This document shows, piece by piece, positions 59,754 through 64,000 of a stretch of 64,000 nucleotides of DNA. The stretch is from Biomphalaria glabrata (taxonomy: Eukaryota > Mollusca > Gastropoda > Planorbidae). Both the position numbers and the translations under genes were made by a program. Below the pieces are notes generated by a model, which saw only the letters and a list, made by a program, of their open reading frames with translations, did not search any database and had not been told where the DNA came from. The stretch lies in the NCBI RefSeq assembly GCF_947242115.1, contig NC_074711.1, forward strand, positions 38,717,265 through 38,781,264, in the 5' to 3' direction. The stretch's first letter is position 1, and each line of letters opens with the position of its first letter.

Positions 59754-62700
59754 CTATGACAACCACCAAACTACAGTCTGTATGGAGTTTCCAGGAATGG
59801 TCAAAGGTATGTATCCAGTCACATCATCTGTAAGCTCAATAGTTTCTGGTTGATATCCCCTAGGAAAGTAAATTAAAAACAAATAGTTAAATGTTGGATT
59901 TTAATGTAATCCATACAAAAACAGGAGAGTTTAGAAATAATGACATAAAAATAGGTTTTTGGAAAACGTACAAATTCAAAATGACGACAACGACTGACTT
60001 GTCTGGACGAAGAAAGGCTGTTATTTCAACCAAAGGTTTGTGTGCTGGTGAATTTACGTTCAATCCAATGGAATCTGAGACAACATATTTACTGAAAATA
60101 ATAGAAATCACAATATACTAGTAATATATATATTGTATACAACAGATTAAACATCACTGTATCTAAATACAAACTAAAAACTTGAATTTACAAGTAAATT
60201 TTAATAAAAATGTTCAGACCTAAAATGTCCTAGAATATAATACATCGGCTGCTTATAGAATTCATTCTTTTCATAGTTGACAATAATTGGACTATCCACA
60301 TAATTGGACACCCAGTTAGGTCCTCCAGTTAAATCAAGAGCAAGATTCCAATCTGTCCAGCCAGTGACCCAGTTGTTCAAATCCTGATAAATTAATGACA
60401 ATGCTATAAACGCACACAAAAAATCTGCTTGATTGAAATATATAATGGTTCATAAATTTATTGTGAAAATGTGCAGATTCAAGAAGATTAAAACACTCAC
60501 CATGTGACAAAAAGGTTCAAGAATTATTTTTTTAAAAACATAACCAACAATGACCAAAAAAAAAAAAAAAAAAAAAGGGAGGGAAAGGAGTAGAGGCCTA
60601 TTTATGCACAAAAAAAGGAGCCTTATTTGTTCACTAATGTAAAATTTTATATTTAAAAATGAATTAACTTACAAAGTTGTTTCTAACCAATGGGTCAAGT
60701 GTTTGAATATTGATTTTTAACTTTGGACATCCCTCAATCAAGACAACCAAACTCTAGTGGGTACCTGATATTAGGAGGGCAGCTGGTTAATGTGACAGCT
60801 GATGATACCTTGATAAATTACCAGGCATAGAAACAGCATGTTTTACTTTTTACAAGGCTTGTACTATGATTTGTGGGAGCATGGTGGCTCCAGTCAGGAA
60901 AAGTAAAGGCGGTTGGCCACATGACACTCTCGTTAAAGGTGGGCCAGGGAAACAGATGACCCTGCCCTATATTTCGCAAGGTTTGAAACTCAGACATTAG
61001 TTAGGGAAAGTACAGGTCATGCTGGTTACATCACATCACATTCACTGTCTGCCATAGAAAGAGATGACCTTTACATCATCTGCCCTACAGACAGCAATAG
61101 ATGAAATGGGTACTTTATTGTGTCTACTTTGTTTGGTAGCACAATGTATAAGGTTTAAATACTCACTGCAACCACACCCTTTCTTTCTAACTAAATTGGA
61201 AACATTCTAATGTAAGTAAGTAGTTTCCCTGCTTGCAAAATTTAAATGTTTCAAAGTTAGTGACTAAAGAATATAAATGTTTATAATTACTATAAAATAT
61301 AAAAGTGGAAATTTCTTAATTTGAACAAAATTAAAGATAACAAAATCAGCTTTTATTTTTGATGTCAATAAAACTTCTAAGACGAACTCAAAGTGGGTTA
61401 TCATGACATCAAGTTGGCAAACGTGTGACTCACTATTATAATATCACGTGCATAACTGACTGCTCTGTCCCAAGCACCGAGATCCACTTTCATTTGCCAT
61501 GGCATTGAGCCCTCGCAGGCTTCTGTTCCGAAAAGAAACTTGTCAGGGTACAAGTTGTGAGCTAAGGTCATGATGTCTGAAGGCAGCACACCATCCACAT
61601 ACCAGTGGACGGCTACACCTGATATGTACTTGCTGGCCTCAGGGTCCGAGAGAACCTAAGAGAAAGTTTGTTAAGAAATAGAGTACATACAGCAACCATC
61701 AAACATCTATAAAACATTGTAGGAATTAGAGTTATATTATCCTATAAGCTCATCTATCATTGGAGATGATCTTCAATGGAGCAGTAAAGAAGTCAGTCAA
61801 GCTGATTTCTAGTTACAGTGATCTCTCATTTTTTGTGGGGGATGAGTACAAAATCACCAGCGAAAAAAAAACAAAAATTCTGGGAATTACAGGAAAGATA
61901 TATATATGTCATGAGGATTTAGACTTTTAAAATGTTCCCTGTTCTGGTCATAATCCACCCTTTGCATTAAACAGTCATTTTAATATGTTTTTCAGCAGGA
62001 GGTTTTTGAAGTTTTGAGTTTTAGGCACAATGGCACAATTTAGGCCATGTGGTGCCCGTAGTCCTTCAAGGATTACTCTCCCTTTATATCAAAAGGGCCC
62101 CTACAGTTAAATTATTAAAAGCAAGGTCTATTCACAGTTAAAATAGTAAAGTGATGTCTAATCAGTTTGTTGAATAGAGCAATTCCTAAATTACCATTTA
62201 TTTTAAGTTAATTTCACTCGGATATGAACATAAACATGTAATGTACATAAGAAATATTTGTAGATGATATATTTGGTTTAGAAGAATTTCATGAAATTTA
62301 AATGGATTTAATGAAATATTTTGGCTATTCATCTTCATGGTTTAATTAGATTTTCCCTCAATATTCGCAATATAGTGGCCATAAATTCCATTGAGAAAAA
62401 AAAATGAGAAGAAGCAAATCTGCAAAAGATGAACTGCAAAGTAAAAACGGCTTACTGTATTTGCAAAAAAAAAATAAAAAAAAATGGGGAAAATTACTAA
62501 AAGTAGATTTTGATTTCTTTTTATTGAATTATAAATGAAAATATAGCTTCAAATATAATCATCTATCAAATTTTCAACACAAAATTTGTTTTATTGAGAT
62601 TTTTAAAAAGAAAATATAATGTATTTTCTTTGTATTTTTCCCTTTCTTTGGTCTACATCTACGCTTAACTGAACTTGATAATCTTTTAGACAGAGTTAAT

Positions 62701-63237
62701 TGGCATCAACTCACAGTTTTCATCCATGTAACTACAAACAACTTTTGGTCATCTAGGATCATCAGGTTAGTGTTCTTGTAACTGCTGTTTTGTAAGGCTG
62801 GACCAAGATCTAATTTGATAAAATCCCTTTGCATCTCTGGTGTAAAGCCCAAGGATTGGAATGGGAATTTAGCCATCAGCCCATCAGTGGGTTCATTTTG
62901 TGCTGTTATGCCCCAAAAACTGATATTGTTTTTTTCATATTCTTCAAGAAATCTAAAATACAAAACAGTGAACAAATCTTGAGCAAGAAACAATATTTCA
63001 GATCACCATGGGAAATAACAATTAGAAACAAAAATGATTAATATGGGGGAAAAGTTGAACTTGCTTGATAAAATAAGTAGCCCAAGCTTTGTAATATGGA
63101 CCTCCTGGCTGTCCAATTAAAGTACCTTGACCAGTCATGTTATGTTCTGTTTTCATCCACGCTGGGGCACTCCAAGGGCTAGCAAAAAACTTGATAGGCC
63201 TTGAGGTAACAGATAGAGCTGAGCGAATAAATGGAAT
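59754..63237 (-). CDS. GBA1: Lysosomal glucosylceramidase-like (GH30, GBA1 type), C-terminal 340 codons
   Basis: This enzyme hydrolyses glucosylceramide in the lysosome. Minus-strand exons: 63237-63065, 62952-62715, 61655-61434, 60383-60220, 60091-59972, 59859-59754; phases fit throughout. It starts at IPFIRSALS, equal to about residue 200 of the human protein, so signal peptide and N-terminal exons lie to the right of the window or in its last 760 bases. Visible motifs are [27 protein letters not shown] with the acid/base Glu, [24 protein letters not shown] with the nucleophile Glu, [10 protein letters not shown] and [14 protein letters not shown]. It ends in the all-beta domain with VVVVILN and TAG. 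The first intron shown uses a GC donor (AA|GCAAGT after 63065). Snails often have several GBA-like genes, so exact orthology is not proven. Confidence 0.92.
60750..61110 (+). mobile_element. Three successive family-1 SINE tail fragments
   Basis: Family-1 tail phrases occur three times in a row: GTGGGTACCTGATATTAGG at 60758, AAAAGTAAAGGCGGTTGGCC at 60899 and CATTAGTTAGGGAAAGTACAG at 60995, the last followed by CATCATCTGCCCTACAGAC. None has a tRNA-like head. They lie in an intron of the glucosylceramidase gene. Confidence 0.65.
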
Positions 63238-64000
63238 CTGTGTGCAGAAAATTTTTTTTTTAAAGTTTCTAGAACAAGTTAAGAATAATTACATGTAATA
63301 GAATTAATTCCATTGCTAGCAGACAAAAATACTAACATAATTTTTTAAAATAACTACATGGAGAATCAATCATCTTAAAAAGGCTATGAATGATTAATTT
63401 TGATCTTGCTACTTACGAGCATACAGAAAATATAATAGCTTATTAGACTGAGAAGACAGATTTTCAAAGAGTGTATATGAAGAGAAGATTTGGCATCGGT
63501 AAGCTAAAGGTTATGAACCAAATTTAGTACAGATGTCTGCCTAAAAGCTGGACTGGTCATACACAATCAAAGGTGAATTTAGTATCTTAGGGGTACACAT
63601 TTATATTCAGGAGATGGAAGACTATAGCAATAACAAAACAAAAACATCACTATTTACAACTAATATGATTTTCTCAACCTTTTAATTTTTTAAAATAAAA
63701 ATACACAAATTTGTAGTTTTCTAAATATATATATATAAAATTGAAGGTCTGCAAATGAAATAGCATAACTATGAGATGCACTAAAAATAAGTATAATAAT
63801 TAATGTAAATAATAGATTTTTGTTTCCAAATAGAAATTAATTGCAATTGAATGCCCAATAGCAGCATGCAACTTACAGATGTTCCTTTTTAAATTAATGC
63901 ATACATTTTTTACATTATTTTTTTTTATTTGTTGTTTTTCAGTTAATGTCTAGACCTGGGCATTTGAGCATCTTTATGACCATGTTACAGAAAATTACTT
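63238..64000. other. Intron or 5' flank of the glucosylceramidase gene, nothing recognised
   Basis: AT-rich sequence with an AT-repeat patch at 63728. I found no exon with GBA-like motifs here on the minus strand, so the preceding exon probably lies beyond the window. Confidence 0.5.

Overview
The window is about 64 kb of very AT-rich, intron-rich animal DNA. The genes have small exons with GT-AG introns, and the introns are packed with tRNA-derived SINEs, several LINE families, hAT DNA transposons and runs of TCTAGATC. Together these suggest a heterobranch gastropod, most likely a planorbid freshwater snail of the Biomphalaria/Bulinus type. The species is inferred from general knowledge; no search was run.

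Five protein-coding genes can be built exon by exon, and every one keeps its reading frame through all joins. From left to right: (1) REC8, the meiotic cohesin kleisin, minus strand, 20887 to 3825, 19 exons, 645 codons. (2) DUSP11/PIR1, the RNA 5'-triphosphatase phosphatase, plus strand, 24276 to 35205, 11 exons, 532 codons, with a long charged tail. (3) MCEE, methylmalonyl-CoA epimerase, minus strand, 36361 to about 42975; its first exon is tentative. (4) PIGO, the GPI ethanolamine phosphate transferase 3 catalytic subunit, plus strand, 47566 to 57404, 8 exons, 1079 codons. (5) A GBA1-like lysosomal glucosylceramidase (GH30), minus strand, 63237 to 59754; only the last six exons are in the window. 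The first 171 bases may be the end of another gene, unidentified.

REC8 and DUSP11 are divergent, with 3.4 kb between their start codons. DUSP11 and MCEE converge, and PIGO and the glucosylceramidase converge. The genes do not form one pathway: they act in meiotic chromosome cohesion, RNA 5'-end processing, mitochondrial propionate metabolism, GPI-anchor assembly and lysosomal glycolipid breakdown.

Almost everything else is repeats. They include two tRNA-derived SINE families, an RNase H-bearing I-clade-like LINE, an RTE-like LINE with a clear 5' inversion, several hAT pieces with recognisable transposase, a fossil LTR element inside a REC8 intron, a 990-bp inverted-repeat element beside the DUSP11 start, and two long minisatellites in PIGO introns. 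I saw no CRISPR array, no free-standing tRNA or rRNA gene, and no clearly new multi-gene system. The most unusual signals are the 40-copy array of splice-acceptor-like units in PIGO intron 1, a duplicated splice donor in REC8, and a GC-AG intron in the glucosylceramidase gene.
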